A stretch of DNA of 64,000 nucleotides from Gammaproteobacteria bacterium (GCA_018813765.1 JAHJBC010000010.1:151150-215149); one strand, 5' to 3'. Numbered from the stretch's first letter, positions 29,930 through 37,634 are shown. A program made the numbers and translations. Notes: a model not told the origin generated them from the letters alone.

Positions 29930-30438
29930 CAGTTGCCTGCCCTGTAACCCGTTGCTTCCACCGTCGTACCTGTGGGATCAGCGACGGTAACGGTGATCAC
30001 TACGGCACTGCCCGCCGTAATGGCCGTGCCGCCAAGCGTCGGTATCTGTGCCACTGCTACGCTGGTGATGTTGTATCCACCCAATCCCCCCACCAGAGTG
30101 TTGGACGAGAAATCGCGGATGCCGCCCGTGGTGCTGTAATTGCAGTAGTCCCACACCGATGTCACTCCCGAGCGCGCCAAATCCGGCCCCAGCGCCATGG
30201 TACAGGCGACACCGGAAAGGTCCTGCAACCTGATCTCCTCCAGCATCGATTCGGCCACCGCCAGCGCCTGCTTGCGCAGCAGCGGGTCGGCGCTGCTGCG
30301 CGTGACCCGGTCCATCACCAGCAATATCCCGGCCATCGCGGTGCTGATGATGACGATGAAGATGATGAGTTCGATGAGGCTGATGCCGCGTTGAACAAGC
30401 CGCCGCACGTTTGCCACCGATGGCAACTTGCCACTCAT
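29929..30438 (-). CDS. mshD: MSHA minor prepilin MshD
   Basis: 169 residues; cleavage site VQRG/ISLIELIIFIVIISTAM with +5 Glu, leader of about 18 residues, basic. LLVMDRVTRSSADPLLRKQA and AVAESMLEEI match MshD/PilV-like pilins. Starts inside the stop of the ORF6N gene (ATGA) and overlaps mshO by one base. Confidence 0.9.
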   Translation of the reverse strand: MSGKLPSVANVRRLVQRGISLIELIIFIVIISTAMAGILLVMDRVTRSSADPLLRKQALAVAESMLEEIRLQDLSGVACTMALGPDLARSGVTSVWDYCNYSTTGGIRDFSSNTLVGGLGGYNITSVAVAQIPTLGGTAITAGSAVVITVTVADPTGTTVEATGYRAGN

Positions 30439-30968
30439 GTCTTGCTTCCTTTGATTATTGCAGTAAAGCCAATTGGGCGACTCATGTCACCCGGTTGTTT
30501 CATCAATTGGCGAATCCCGTTCATCAACCCGACAATAGCCTGATCATGGCCGGAAACCTTGCGCTCCAATTCCAGCAGCTTTGCCGCCAATTCTTTGTTG
30601 GTTGCAAGCATTTCGCGCAGTTGTACGAACGTACGCACCACCAACAAACTCACCTCGACAGCGCGATCAGATTTCAGCACATTGCCCAGCATCAAGGCGC
30701 CGTGTTCGGTGAAAGCGTAGGGCAAAGTCCGCGAATATTTGAGTCTGGCGAGGTGGTCACAATTTGTGACCACCTCCGTTTTTTCAGTTTGGGTAAGCCG
30801 GAACATGAAATCCGCAGGAAAACGGTCAATATTACGTTGCACCGCCTGATTCAAAGCTTTGGTCGGAACTCCATATAGTTCAGCCAAATCGGCATCAACC
30901 ATCACCTTTTGGCCGCGCAATACCAGGATTCGCTGCGCAACAGACTCGGTTGCGATAATTTCTGTCAT
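30435..30968 (-). CDS. ORF6N-domain DNA-binding protein inside the pilin operon
   Basis: 177 residues. The N-terminal ORF6N domain (VLRGQKVMVDADLAELYGVP, then LNQAVQRNIDRFPADFMF, then LPYAFTEHGALMLGNVL) is common in phage and mobile-element regulators; the C-terminal part is helical (LATNKELAAKLLELERKVSG). Function unknown, probably DNA binding. Not a usual MSHA gene. It overlaps the hypothetical gene upstream and mshD downstream by 4 bases each, so it is now wired into the operon. The segment EVVTNCDHLARLKYS is encoded by a perfect palindrome. Confidence 0.9.
   Translation of the reverse strand: MTEIIATESVAQRILVLRGQKVMVDADLAELYGVPTKALNQAVQRNIDRFPADFMFRLTQTEKTEVVTNCDHLARLKYSRTLPYAFTEHGALMLGNVLKSDRAVEVSLLVVRTFVQLREMLATNKELAAKLLELERKVSGHDQAIVGLMNGIRQLMKQPGDMSRPIGFTAIIKGSKT
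30750..30776. repeat. 27-bp palindrome within the ORF6N gene
   Basis: Perfect 12-base arms GAGGTGGTCACA and TGTGACCACCTC around ATT. A close copy (four mismatches) lies just before the gene start at 30983-31009. Confidence 0.92.
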
Positions 30969-31234
30969 GGCTTCTCTTTCGCGAGGTGGTCACAATTTGC
31001 CACCACTTGATTTGAGTCACTCACCAACGTCATCTGGTGTTGCTGATGTTTCGGCTCCGCCTGCTCGAGCGGCGTCATCAGGCTCCGCACTTTCTCCCCA
31101 CCCTGCTGCGCAAGTTGCGGATTCTGCTTCCACATCTGGATGAAGAATTCGCGCATCCGCTCCGACTGCTCCAGCCGGGCTGGCATGATGGGTTCGGGAA
31201 TGGTCTGGCGCACAGGCGCCTTTGCTTCAGACAT
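30965..31234 (-). CDS. Small hypothetical protein upstream of the ORF6N gene
   Basis: 89 residues from ATG 31234; the frame extends further up to 31405 but only through repeat sequence. Helical and charged: SERMREFFIQMWKQNPQLAQ, no signal or membrane segment. The last residues NQVVANCDHLAKEKP copy the ORF6N segment EVVTNCDHLARLKYS at both DNA and protein level, suggesting a fragment duplication. Overlaps the ORF6N start by 4 bases. No family recognised. Confidence 0.6.
   Translation of the reverse strand: MSEAKAPVRQTIPEPIMPARLEQSERMREFFIQMWKQNPQLAQQGGEKVRSLMTPLEQAEPKHQQHQMTLVSDSNQVVANCDHLAKEKP
30983..31009. promoter_or_regulatory. Degenerate palindrome just upstream of the ORF6N start (possible operator)
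   Basis: Matches the palindrome inside the gene at 23 of 27 positions and lies 15-41 bases before the ATG. It could be a binding site for the ORF6N protein; equally it could be only a sequence duplication. Confidence 0.4.
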
Positions 31235-31319
31235 TCGGGGCTTCCCACAATCTAAACTATCAGGCGGAATATGAACGATAGCCGTAATCCCACATAAAGT
31301 ATCGTCCGGCAAAGCCGGA

Positions 31320-31360
31320 CTCCTACAGGGATACTGTAGGAGCGCGACTTGTTGCGCAAT
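31320..31360. repeat. Palindromic repeat, family D, degraded copy
   Basis: CTCCTACAG followed by the arm TGTAGGAGCGCGACTTGTTGCGCAAT (31335-31360 in full). The arm matches family D at 35184-35242 at about 24 of 26 bases; the other arm is mostly lost. It lies between mshC and the small hypothetical gene. Confidence 0.75.
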
Positions 31361-31394
31361 TGAACTCCGGCTCCCGCTCTGCGGGAATGACAAC

Positions 31395-31820
31395 CTAGTG
31401 CACATAACCCGTCTCAGCCTCGATGGTGATGGTGGTACCGCCTACTGTCGTCGTCGTTCGAGCATTCGGCACCGGGCGCCCCATGAAGTCGAAGGCTGGC
31501 GACAGCGTACCGCCCAGCGTCACACCGTTCGGCACCACGCAAGTGATGACGCCCGCCACCACCGCCGTGCTGCAATTCACAGGTGTTCCGTTCGATATGT
31601 TCACCCTGACTGGGGCAGCTACTGGTGCATGCGATGCGATGGCGACCTTTTGCGCATAGCGCAAGGCCGCCGCGACCTGGTCGGCCGTGGCACGATTGCG
31701 GAACGCATCGGTGTCGGCAAAACGCGGCATGGCCACCACCGAGATGATGCCCAGAATGACGATGATGGTGATCATCTCGACCAAGGTGAAGCCGCATTGC
31801 TTTTGTACGACCTGACTCAT
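31395..31820 (-). CDS. mshC: MSHA minor prepilin MshC
   Basis: 141 residues. Leader of 10 residues ending KQCG, then FTLVEMITIIVILGIISVVA with +5 Glu and MPRFADTDAFRNRATADQVA, the MshC pattern. Two cysteines (VNCSTAV and ITCVVPN) could form the usual pilin disulfide. Lies after the mshA terminator in the same direction, so it depends on readthrough or another promoter. Confidence 0.88.
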   Translation of the reverse strand: MSQVVQKQCGFTLVEMITIIVILGIISVVAMPRFADTDAFRNRATADQVAAALRYAQKVAIASHAPVAAPVRVNISNGTPVNCSTAVVAGVITCVVPNGVTLGGTLSPAFDFMGRPVPNARTTTTVGGTTITIEAETGYVH

Positions 31821-31910
31821 TTTTCAGTACCTTGCGATCACTTTCATTTTCGTTGCGCGTCCGGGGGTTCGCTCTTTAGTTGCAGTGTAGCAAAACGCAT
31901 TCCTGCCCCA

Positions 31911-31941
31911 TAAAAAACAAGGGGGCCGAAGCCCCCTTGTT
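31911..31941 (-). terminator. Rho-independent terminator after mshA
   Basis: Read on the minus strand: 11-bp perfect stem AACAAGGGGGC / GCCCCCTTGTT with a TTCG loop, followed by TTTTA. It starts 44 bases after the mshA stop. Probably limits transcription of the minor pilin genes relative to mshA. Confidence 0.93.
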
Positions 31942-31984
31942 TCATGCATCGGGTCGTCAAATCATGACCCGCTTCCCGCAAGAC

Positions 31985-32440
31985 TTATTGACATCCAGTT
32001 TGAGTAGCGTTCAAAACCACCGTAGCGGGAGTAGCAGAATCGGCGGCCTCGGTATATATAACATTACAGTTTGCTGCTGTCGCTCCGATTGGGCTAACGG
32101 TGAGGGTTGTACCAGCGGCGGTGAGGTTGTAGTTGACTCCAGTTGCCCCAAGCCCGGCGAGTGCAGCCATTTCGCTATCTGCCGGATAACCATTGATATT
32201 GGTTGCAGTCACCCCCTCGATTGTTTCCGTACCAGTAGTTAGCGTCGTATTGCGAACAATGAAGGTGGAATGCGCGATGGCAGCAGCAGAACGCAGCGCA
32301 CCTGCTGCACCCTGTACGCTTGCAAGCCGCGCATCACCTTGCAGGTTGGCAAAACGCGGCAGCGCAGTCGCCGCCAAGATGCCCAGAATCACGATCACCA
32401 CGATCAATTCGATCAGGGTAAAACCTTGTTGCTTCTTCAT
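31985..32440 (-). CDS. mshA: MSHA major pilin MshA
   Basis: 151 residues, strong ribosome site (AAGGAGAG, 7 bases upstream). Short leader MKKQQG, then [20 protein letters not shown] with +5 Glu, and [20 protein letters not shown], which is the MshA/type II-like pilin pattern. Two cysteines at the C-terminal end (NCNVIYTE and QTGCQ) form the predicted disulfide loop. Strong ribosome site, own promoter and own terminator fit the main structural subunit. Confidence 0.94.
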   Translation of the reverse strand: MKKQQGFTLIELIVVIVILGILAATALPRFANLQGDARLASVQGAAGALRSAAAIAHSTFIVRNTTLTTGTETIEGVTATNINGYPADSEMAALAGLGATGVNYNLTAAGTTLTVSPIGATAANCNVIYTEAADSATPATVVLNATQTGCQ

Positions 32441-32543
32441 AATAATCTCTCCTTGTGTTGGAGGCCGCAGCCCCGTTTGTTGCTTCTTCCGCCCGATTTT
32501 TCGATGCCGCAGCACCGGGTTCGGTCGGACGCATTGGCAATGT

Positions 32544-32559
32544 AGCCAGAAGCATGCCA
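32544..32559 (-). promoter_or_regulatory. Sigma-54-like promoter of mshA
   Basis: On the minus strand TGGCATGCTTCTGGCT matches the -24/-12 consensus TGGCAC-N5-TTGC with the exact GG-N10-GC spacing. Transcription would begin about 90 bases before the mshA ATG. Pilin genes in Pseudomonas use this sigma factor. Only one motif is seen; no activator site was identified. Confidence 0.55.
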
Positions 32560-32635
32560 GAAATCAAGCTGATTTTTTCGTTGCAGCAAGGGCTTAGCGC
32601 GCTTGCTTAAAGGTTTTATCGACGTTGTTCCGACA

Positions 32636-33253
32636 TTAATGACCGATCCAGGACAGCAGGAACACCAGCACATACAGACTGCCCAGCACCAGCATCATGC
32701 CGACCTGCCTTCCGTGGCTGTATACATATTCGTCCACGCCTGCGCGCGGCATCTCCGCCGGTTTCAGCGCGCGGCGCAGGGATAGCCACTGGTTGGCGCC
32801 TTGTTCGAAGTCGCGCAGCAAACTTGGGCGCAGCAGCAGGAACAGGCTGACCAGCAGTGCCAGCAGCGCGCCCAGCAGTGAGCTCAGCACCAGTGCATCC
32901 AGCAGCCCGCCTGTCAGCGAAGGCGGCAGGCTATAGTGACGCGAGAGGCCGATGATCGCTTGTTCGCGGTCCAGCTTCACCGTGAAGTAATAGAGGATGT
33001 AGAGCGCGCCCAGCAGGGTAAGCGTGCCGCTGGCGTAGCGGTAACGATAGAACCAGGGATCAATGGACACGCTGCGCTCCAGCGATTGGTCCAGATGGCG
33101 CGTGGAGACCCAACGATTCAGAACACTGCTCAGCTTCTGCAACAAATGCGGGCGATACAACAACAACGCCCCGGCGACCAGACCCACCAGGCTGCCGACG
33201 ATGAGGAAGATCACGGCAGATTGCAGTAGCCAGGATTGGGCGAGCGGAGTCAT
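32636..33253 (-). CDS. Four-helix membrane protein in the MSHA locus
   Basis: 205 residues from ATG 33253 (the longer frame runs into the upstream gene). Two similar halves, each with two membrane helices: SAVIFLIVGSLVGLVAGALL and YASGTLTLLGALYILYYF, then VLSSLLGALLALLVSLFLLL and GMMLVLGSLYVLVFLLSW. RWVSTRHLDQSLERSVSIDP and LSLRRALKPAEMPRAGVDEY occupy equivalent places, suggesting an internal duplication. Function unknown; sits between the MshF-like prepilin and mshA. Confidence 0.85.
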   Translation of the reverse strand: MTPLAQSWLLQSAVIFLIVGSLVGLVAGALLLYRPHLLQKLSSVLNRWVSTRHLDQSLERSVSIDPWFYRYRYASGTLTLLGALYILYYFTVKLDREQAIIGLSRHYSLPPSLTGGLLDALVLSSLLGALLALLVSLFLLLRPSLLRDFEQGANQWLSLRRALKPAEMPRAGVDEYVYSHGRQVGMMLVLGSLYVLVFLLSWIGH

Positions 33254-33260
33254 ATCTGTC

Positions 33261-33899
33261 TCAATCGACCCAGCGGTAAGGCTCGGTCGGCTTGAACAGG
33301 GTGGTGGCCAGCTCCTTACCGGAGTCGGGCTTACCAAGTGCCGGTTCGTAGCCGAGATGAACATGGAAGCGTATCCATTTCCTGCCGTCGCTGCCCGGCG
33401 TAAAACTGTCGGCACGATCCAACACATAGATCAGCTCGCGCGATTTCAGGTCGAACATCCAGTGGCCGGGGGCGACGGCGCCCGGGGTTGGATCGTAGAA
33501 CTCGCCGGAATAGTTCTGCGGTTTTTGCTGCAGCCAGTCCATTGGATTGTCGGTAGCGAGTTTGCTCAACTGTTGTTCGCTGGCCGCGCCGCGCGTCAGC
33601 AGCGCGCCGTAGCGCATCACCAGCGCGCTCTGCAGCGCTCCTTCCACCTGCTGCATGGCAGCTTTTTCGGCCCGTTCCTGATAGTAGGGAACGCGCGTCA
33701 GAAACAGCCCGGCCAGGATCGCAATGATAGAGATAACGGCGATGAGTTCGAGCAGCGTAAAACCTTTAACAGAGTGCTGAGTGCTGAGTGCTGAGTGCCG
33801 AGAAGGAAGTGCTGAGTTCCGAGTGCCGAGTTCCGAGTGCTGGGGCACCCGCTCTTCACTCAGTACTCGGCACTCAGAACTCAGCACTGGCTTTATCAT
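33261..33899 (-). CDS. MshF-like minor prepilin with a repeat-built leader
   Basis: 212 residues from ATG 33899, which overlaps the mshG stop as ATGA. Cleavage site VKG/FTLLELIAVISIIAILA with +5 Glu; C-terminal part HWMFDLKSRELIYVLDRAD resembles MshF. The leader before the cleavage site is 46 residues, nearly all from TGAGTGC-type heptamers (SALSTQHS, NSALPSRHSALST). An internal GTG would still leave about 29 residues. The mshF name rests on position after mshG and the C-terminal pattern. Confidence 0.8.
   Translation of the reverse strand: MIKPVLSSECRVLSEERVPQHSELGTRNSALPSRHSALSTQHSVKGFTLLELIAVISIIAILAGLFLTRVPYYQERAEKAAMQQVEGALQSALVMRYGALLTRGAASEQQLSKLATDNPMDWLQQKPQNYSGEFYDPTPGAVAPGHWMFDLKSRELIYVLDRADSFTPGSDGRKWIRFHVHLGYEPALGKPDSGKELATTLFKPTEPYRWVD
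33772..33889. repeat. Heptamer repeat block with inverted arms in the MshF-like leader
   Basis: Starts with three to four perfect GAGTGCT units (33772-33797), continues with variants (GAGTTCC, GAGTGCC), then inverted units CACTCAGTACTCGGCACTCA. Same unit as in the mshO leader and after comF. Confidence 0.92.
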
Positions 33900-35137
33900 C
33901 TGTGCAACGCCGCTTTGCCCAAGTCCCACATCGGCAGGAAAATGCCCAGCGCCAGCACCAGCACCAGCGCGCCCAGCATCACGATCATGATGGGTTCGAT
34001 GTTGGCGCTGAGGGTCTTGATCTCGTATTCGACTTCGCGTTCGTACATGCCGGCGATCTCGAACATGAGGCCGTCCATGTCGCCGGTCTCTTCGCCCACG
34101 GCGATCATCTGCAGTACCGTGGGATTGAACACGCCGGTGGCCGCCGCCGTGCGCAGGATGCTTTCGCCGCGTTCGACGCCGTCACGCATCTGTTCCACCT
34201 TGGTGCGCATGTATTCGTTATCCACCACCAGCGCGACCGAGTTCAACCCCTGCACGATGGGGATGCCGCTCTTGAACGACAGCGCCAGGCTGCGCGCGAA
34301 CCGCGCCAGTGTGGCCTTGAGGATGATCCTGCCCGCGATGGGAATGTGGAACTTGTAGCGGTCCCATTTGTAGCGACCGTCCACGGTGTTGATCCAGGCG
34401 CGGAAAGCAGCCACGGCACCAATCAGCAGCCCCAGCAGCAGTGGCCAGTAGTTCACCATGAAGTCGGAGAATCCCATCAGGATCCTGGTCATCAGCGGCA
34501 ACTCGGTATGAAAGCTTGCGAACACCTTGGCGAAAGCGGGAATGACGAAGATGTTGACGATGACGATGGCGATGGCCATGGCGATCAGCACGAACATGGG
34601 ATAGCGCACCGCGGACTTGATGCGCTCCTTCATTTCGCGCTCGAATTCGAGATGGTCGTACAGACGCAGGAAGGTCTGGTCCAGCATGCCGGTCATTTCG
34701 CCGACCTGCACCATGCTGAGGTAGAACGGCGAGAATATCTTCGGGTGGCGGCGCATCGCGGTGGAAAGTTCGCGGCCGCTGTCCAGGCTTTCGCGCAGGT
34801 CCTGCAGCATCGCGGTGAACGCCGGATTCTGCGAGGATTCCTGCAGTCCGGCCAGCGCGCGCATGATGGGCACGCCGGCCTTGAGCAAGGTGTACATCTG
34901 GCGGCTGAACAACATCAGTTCCAGCGTGTCGACCTTCTTCTCCGGCGTCAGCCGCTGCAGCAGGCTGATCTCGGGATTGCTGCCGCTGCGCGCCGCCTGG
35001 GTGGTGAGCTTGATCTCGATCGGCACGATGCCGGTGTTGATCAACTGGTCGGCGATGACGCCGCTGTCGGCTCCTTCCAGCGAGCCCTGCACCAGGTCGC
35101 CGCGACTGCTCCGGCCTTTATAGGCGAATACGGGCAT
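33896..35137 (-). CDS. mshG: MSHA inner-membrane platform protein MshG
   Basis: 413-residue GspF/PilC-family protein that couples the assembly ATPase to pilin extraction. N-terminal MPVFAYKGRSSRGDLVQGSL, two T2SSF cytoplasmic domains (LMLFSRQMYTLLKAGVPIMR and FARSLALSFKSGIPIVQGLN) and three membrane helices (about 165-190, 215-240 and 375-400). Normal length. Confidence 0.96.
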   Translation of the reverse strand: MPVFAYKGRSSRGDLVQGSLEGADSGVIADQLINTGIVPIEIKLTTQAARSGSNPEISLLQRLTPEKKVDTLELMLFSRQMYTLLKAGVPIMRALAGLQESSQNPAFTAMLQDLRESLDSGRELSTAMRRHPKIFSPFYLSMVQVGEMTGMLDQTFLRLYDHLEFEREMKERIKSAVRYPMFVLIAMAIAIVIVNIFVIPAFAKVFASFHTELPLMTRILMGFSDFMVNYWPLLLGLLIGAVAAFRAWINTVDGRYKWDRYKFHIPIAGRIILKATLARFARSLALSFKSGIPIVQGLNSVALVVDNEYMRTKVEQMRDGVERGESILRTAAATGVFNPTVLQMIAVGEETGDMDGLMFEIAGMYEREVEYEIKTLSANIEPIMIVMLGALVLVLALGIFLPMWDLGKAALHR

Positions 35138-35183
35138 CAGACCATCCCTGCGGATTGCCGCGCGGACAGAAATCCATGAATCG

Positions 35184-35242
35184 ATCGCGCAACAAGTTGC
35201 GCTCCTACAGGGACTTTGTAGGAGCGCAACTTGTTGCGCGAT
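35184..35242. repeat. Palindromic repeat, family D, perfect copy
   Basis: Arms of 26 bases, 35184-35209 and 35217-35242, exact reverse complements with a 7-base loop; core CGCAACAAGTTGCG and GCTCCTACA. Fills the gap between mshE and mshG, where it may act as a transcript-processing or attenuating hairpin. Confidence 0.95.
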
Positions 35243-35295
35243 TGATTTGCAGATTCACCCGCGCAGGGGAATGACGGGTTAATAGAGAGCTTCAC

Positions 35296-36999
35296 TCAAT
35301 CCTCGACCTGGTTGCTGATGCGCATCACTTCGGACACCGAAGTGTGGCCCAGCCTCATTTCGCGCAGGGCCGCGTCGAGCAGCGTCCTGCCCTTCAGGTG
35401 CTCGCGCGCCACCTGCATGAAGTGCGTGTTGTCTTCGTGCGCGGCGGCATCCACCAGCGCCTGGCTCATCTCCAGCATCTCGTACACGCCCATGCGGCCG
35501 TGGTAGCCGGTGCCGTTGCAGTGCGAGCAGCCGCGCCCGTGCAGCAGCGTGCCCCAGTCGCCGCGAATAACGCCTTCCGCTTCCAGCCACTCGGATTCCT
35601 GCGGCGACGGCACATGCGCCTCGCTGCAACTCTCGCACACGCGGCGCAGCAGACGCTGTGCCAGCACGCACTGCACCGAGGAGGCGACCATGTACTTGGG
35701 CGCGCCCATGTCGACCAGGCGGAACAGGGTACCGGCGGTATCGCGCGTGTGCAGCGTGGAGAACACCAGGTGGCCGGTCATGGCGGCGCGCATGCCGATT
35801 TGCGCGGTCTCGGCATCGCGCATTTCGCCGACCAGGATCACGTCCGGGTCCTGACGCAAGGCGGAACGCAACACGCGCGAGAAGGTCAGTTCGATCTTCT
35901 CGTTCACCTGCACCTGGTTGATGCCGCGCAGTCGGTATTCGACCGGGTCTTCCACGGTGATGATTTTCTGGTCCACGGTGTTGATCTCGGCCAGCCCCGC
36001 ATACAACGTGGTGGTCTTGCCGGAGCCGGTAGGGCCGGTGACCAGCACCATGCCGTTGCTGCGCTGGATGATCTCGCGGAAGCGCTTGAGCATGTCGGCG
36101 GGCATGCCGAGCTTGTCCAGCGTGAGGAAGCTGCCGCTCTGGTTGAGCAGACGCATGACCACCGATTCGCCGTATTGCGTCGGCATGGTGGAGATACGCA
36201 CGTCGATGGCCTGCTCGCGCACGCGGATGTTGAAACGACCATCCTGCGGCAAGCGCTTCTCCGAGATGTCGAGGCCGGACATCAGCTTCAGGCGCAGCGC
36301 CAGCGCGGAGGCGATCTTGCTGTCGGCTTCGGTCTGCAGGTGCAGCGCGCCGTCGATGCGGAAGCGTATCTGCAAGCGCCCTTCCTGAGGTTCGATGTGG
36401 ATGTCGGAAGCGCGCACCTGGGTGGCGTCGTCGAACATGGTTTGCAGCAGCTTGACCACCGGCGCCTCTTCGGTGCCGACATTGTCGCTCAGCGCGCCGA
36501 AGTCGATGTAGGAGTCGCCCATGTCCTCCGAGACTTCGCGCGCCAGGCCGCTGATCTCTTCGGTGCGGCGGTAGACTCGATCTATGGTCTCCAGCAACTG
36601 GCCTTCGGTGACCACGGCGACGTCGATGTCGCGCTTGAGGACTTTGGCGACCTCGTCGAAAGCGAACAGGTCGGTCGGATCGGCCATGCCGACCAGCAGC
36701 ATGCCATTGCGTTCTTCCAGCGCCACCGCGCGGAAACGCCGCGCCTGGTTCTCCGGCAGGCGGCGCACGATTTCGAGGTTGACGTTGTAGTATTTGAGGT
36801 TGATGTAGGGGATGTTGAGCTGCTTGGCGATGGCTTCGGAGATCTGGTCCTCGCTGACGAAGGCGTTATCCACCAGCACGCGGCCGAGCTTGCGACCGCT
36901 GCGCTTTTGCTGCTCCAACGCGAACTGGAGTTGATCCAGCGAGATGAGTTTCTGCTGCACCAGCAGATCGCCCAAGCGAATTTTCTCCGGACGCGCCAT
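35296..36999 (-). CDS. mshE: MSHA pilus assembly ATPase MshE with c-di-GMP-binding N-domain
   Basis: 567-residue GspE/PilB-family motor. Two 24-residue MshEN motifs, RLG..L.....I....L...L..Q at 8-31 and KLG..L.....V....I...I..Q at 37-60, separated by five residues: the known c-di-GMP-binding arrangement. Walker A GPTGSGKT 322-329, Asp box and Walker B VILVGEMRDAET, His box TGHLVFSTLHTRDT, and the zinc tetracysteine CESC ... CSHCNGTGYHGR. First gene of the locus; promoter expected in 37000-37093, shared with divergent trmL. Confidence 0.97.
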   Translation of the reverse strand: MARPEKIRLGDLLVQQKLISLDQLQFALEQQKRSGRKLGRVLVDNAFVSEDQISEAIAKQLNIPYINLKYYNVNLEIVRRLPENQARRFRAVALEERNGMLLVGMADPTDLFAFDEVAKVLKRDIDVAVVTEGQLLETIDRVYRRTEEISGLAREVSEDMGDSYIDFGALSDNVGTEEAPVVKLLQTMFDDATQVRASDIHIEPQEGRLQIRFRIDGALHLQTEADSKIASALALRLKLMSGLDISEKRLPQDGRFNIRVREQAIDVRISTMPTQYGESVVMRLLNQSGSFLTLDKLGMPADMLKRFREIIQRSNGMVLVTGPTGSGKTTTLYAGLAEINTVDQKIITVEDPVEYRLRGINQVQVNEKIELTFSRVLRSALRQDPDVILVGEMRDAETAQIGMRAAMTGHLVFSTLHTRDTAGTLFRLVDMGAPKYMVASSVQCVLAQRLLRRVCESCSEAHVPSPQESEWLEAEGVIRGDWGTLLHGRGCSHCNGTGYHGRMGVYEMLEMSQALVDAAAHEDNTHFMQVAREHLKGRTLLDAALREMRLGHTSVSEVMRISNQVED

Positions 37000-37093
37000 A
37001 ATTCCCCCTGATTAGACTGATACACGCAATTGCCGCACAGGCGGAAATTAGCCGTTTTTCCCTGTACTGACAAGCATTCTGAGTAATTTCTTC

Positions 37094-37564
37094 ATGTTCA
37101 ACATCATCCTGTTCCAGCCGGAGATACCCCCCAACACCGGCAACATCATCCGCCTGTGCGCCAATACCGGCTCGCAGTTGCATCTGATTCGTCCGCTGGG
37201 GTTCGCCCTGGACGACAAACACCTGCGTCGTGCCGGTCTGGATTACCACGAATATGCGAGTGTTCGGGAATACGACACGCTTGTCGAATGTCTGGACATC
37301 TTGCATGACTCTCGCGTGTTCGCTTTCACCACCAAAGCCTCGCATCCCTACCATGAAGTGCAATACCAGCGCGGGGATGCGTTCCTGTTCGGCCCCGAGA
37401 GTCGCGGCCTGCCAGCGGAAGTGTTAGCAGCATTCGTGCCCGAGCGGCGATTGCGATTGCCGATGTTGCCGGACAACCGCAGCTTGAACCTGTCGAATAC
37501 GGTGGCGGTGGCGGTGTTCGAGGCGTGGCGGCAGTGCGGATTCGCGGGAAGTCAGATCGCTTAG
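37094..37564 (+). CDS. trmL: tRNA (cytidine/uridine-34-2'-O)-methyltransferase TrmL
   Basis: SPOUT methylase acting on the wobble base of tRNA-Leu. MFNIILFQPEIPPNTGNIIR is the family opening; FGPESRGLP and RLPMLPDNRSLNLSNTVAVA form the knotted SAM site. 156 residues is full length. Divergent from mshE and convergent with gpsA. Confidence 0.96.
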   Translation: MFNIILFQPEIPPNTGNIIRLCANTGSQLHLIRPLGFALDDKHLRRAGLDYHEYASVREYDTLVECLDILHDSRVFAFTTKASHPYHEVQYQRGDAFLFGPESRGLPAEVLAAFVPERRLRLPMLPDNRSLNLSNTVAVAVFEAWRQCGFAGSQIA

Positions 37565-37569
37565 ATACT

Positions 37570-37632
37570 GGGAGCGCCGACGTCCTCGTCGGCAGGATGT
37601 TGATCAAAGCCGACGAGGACGTCGGCGCTCCC
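37570..37632. repeat. Perfect 24-bp-arm palindrome between trmL and gpsA
   Basis: Arms 37570-37593 and 37609-37632 (GGGAGCGCCGACGTCCTCGT...) are exact reverse complements with a 15-base loop. It occupies the whole gap between convergent stops, so it could end transcription in both directions, although there is no T-run. Likely a repetitive palindrome family member (E). Confidence 0.95.
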
Positions 37633-37634
37633 AT

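Noticed and set aside
29831..33889. Could the heptamer arrays be CRISPR?
   Set aside because: Units are 7 bases with no spacers of constant length and no cas genes.
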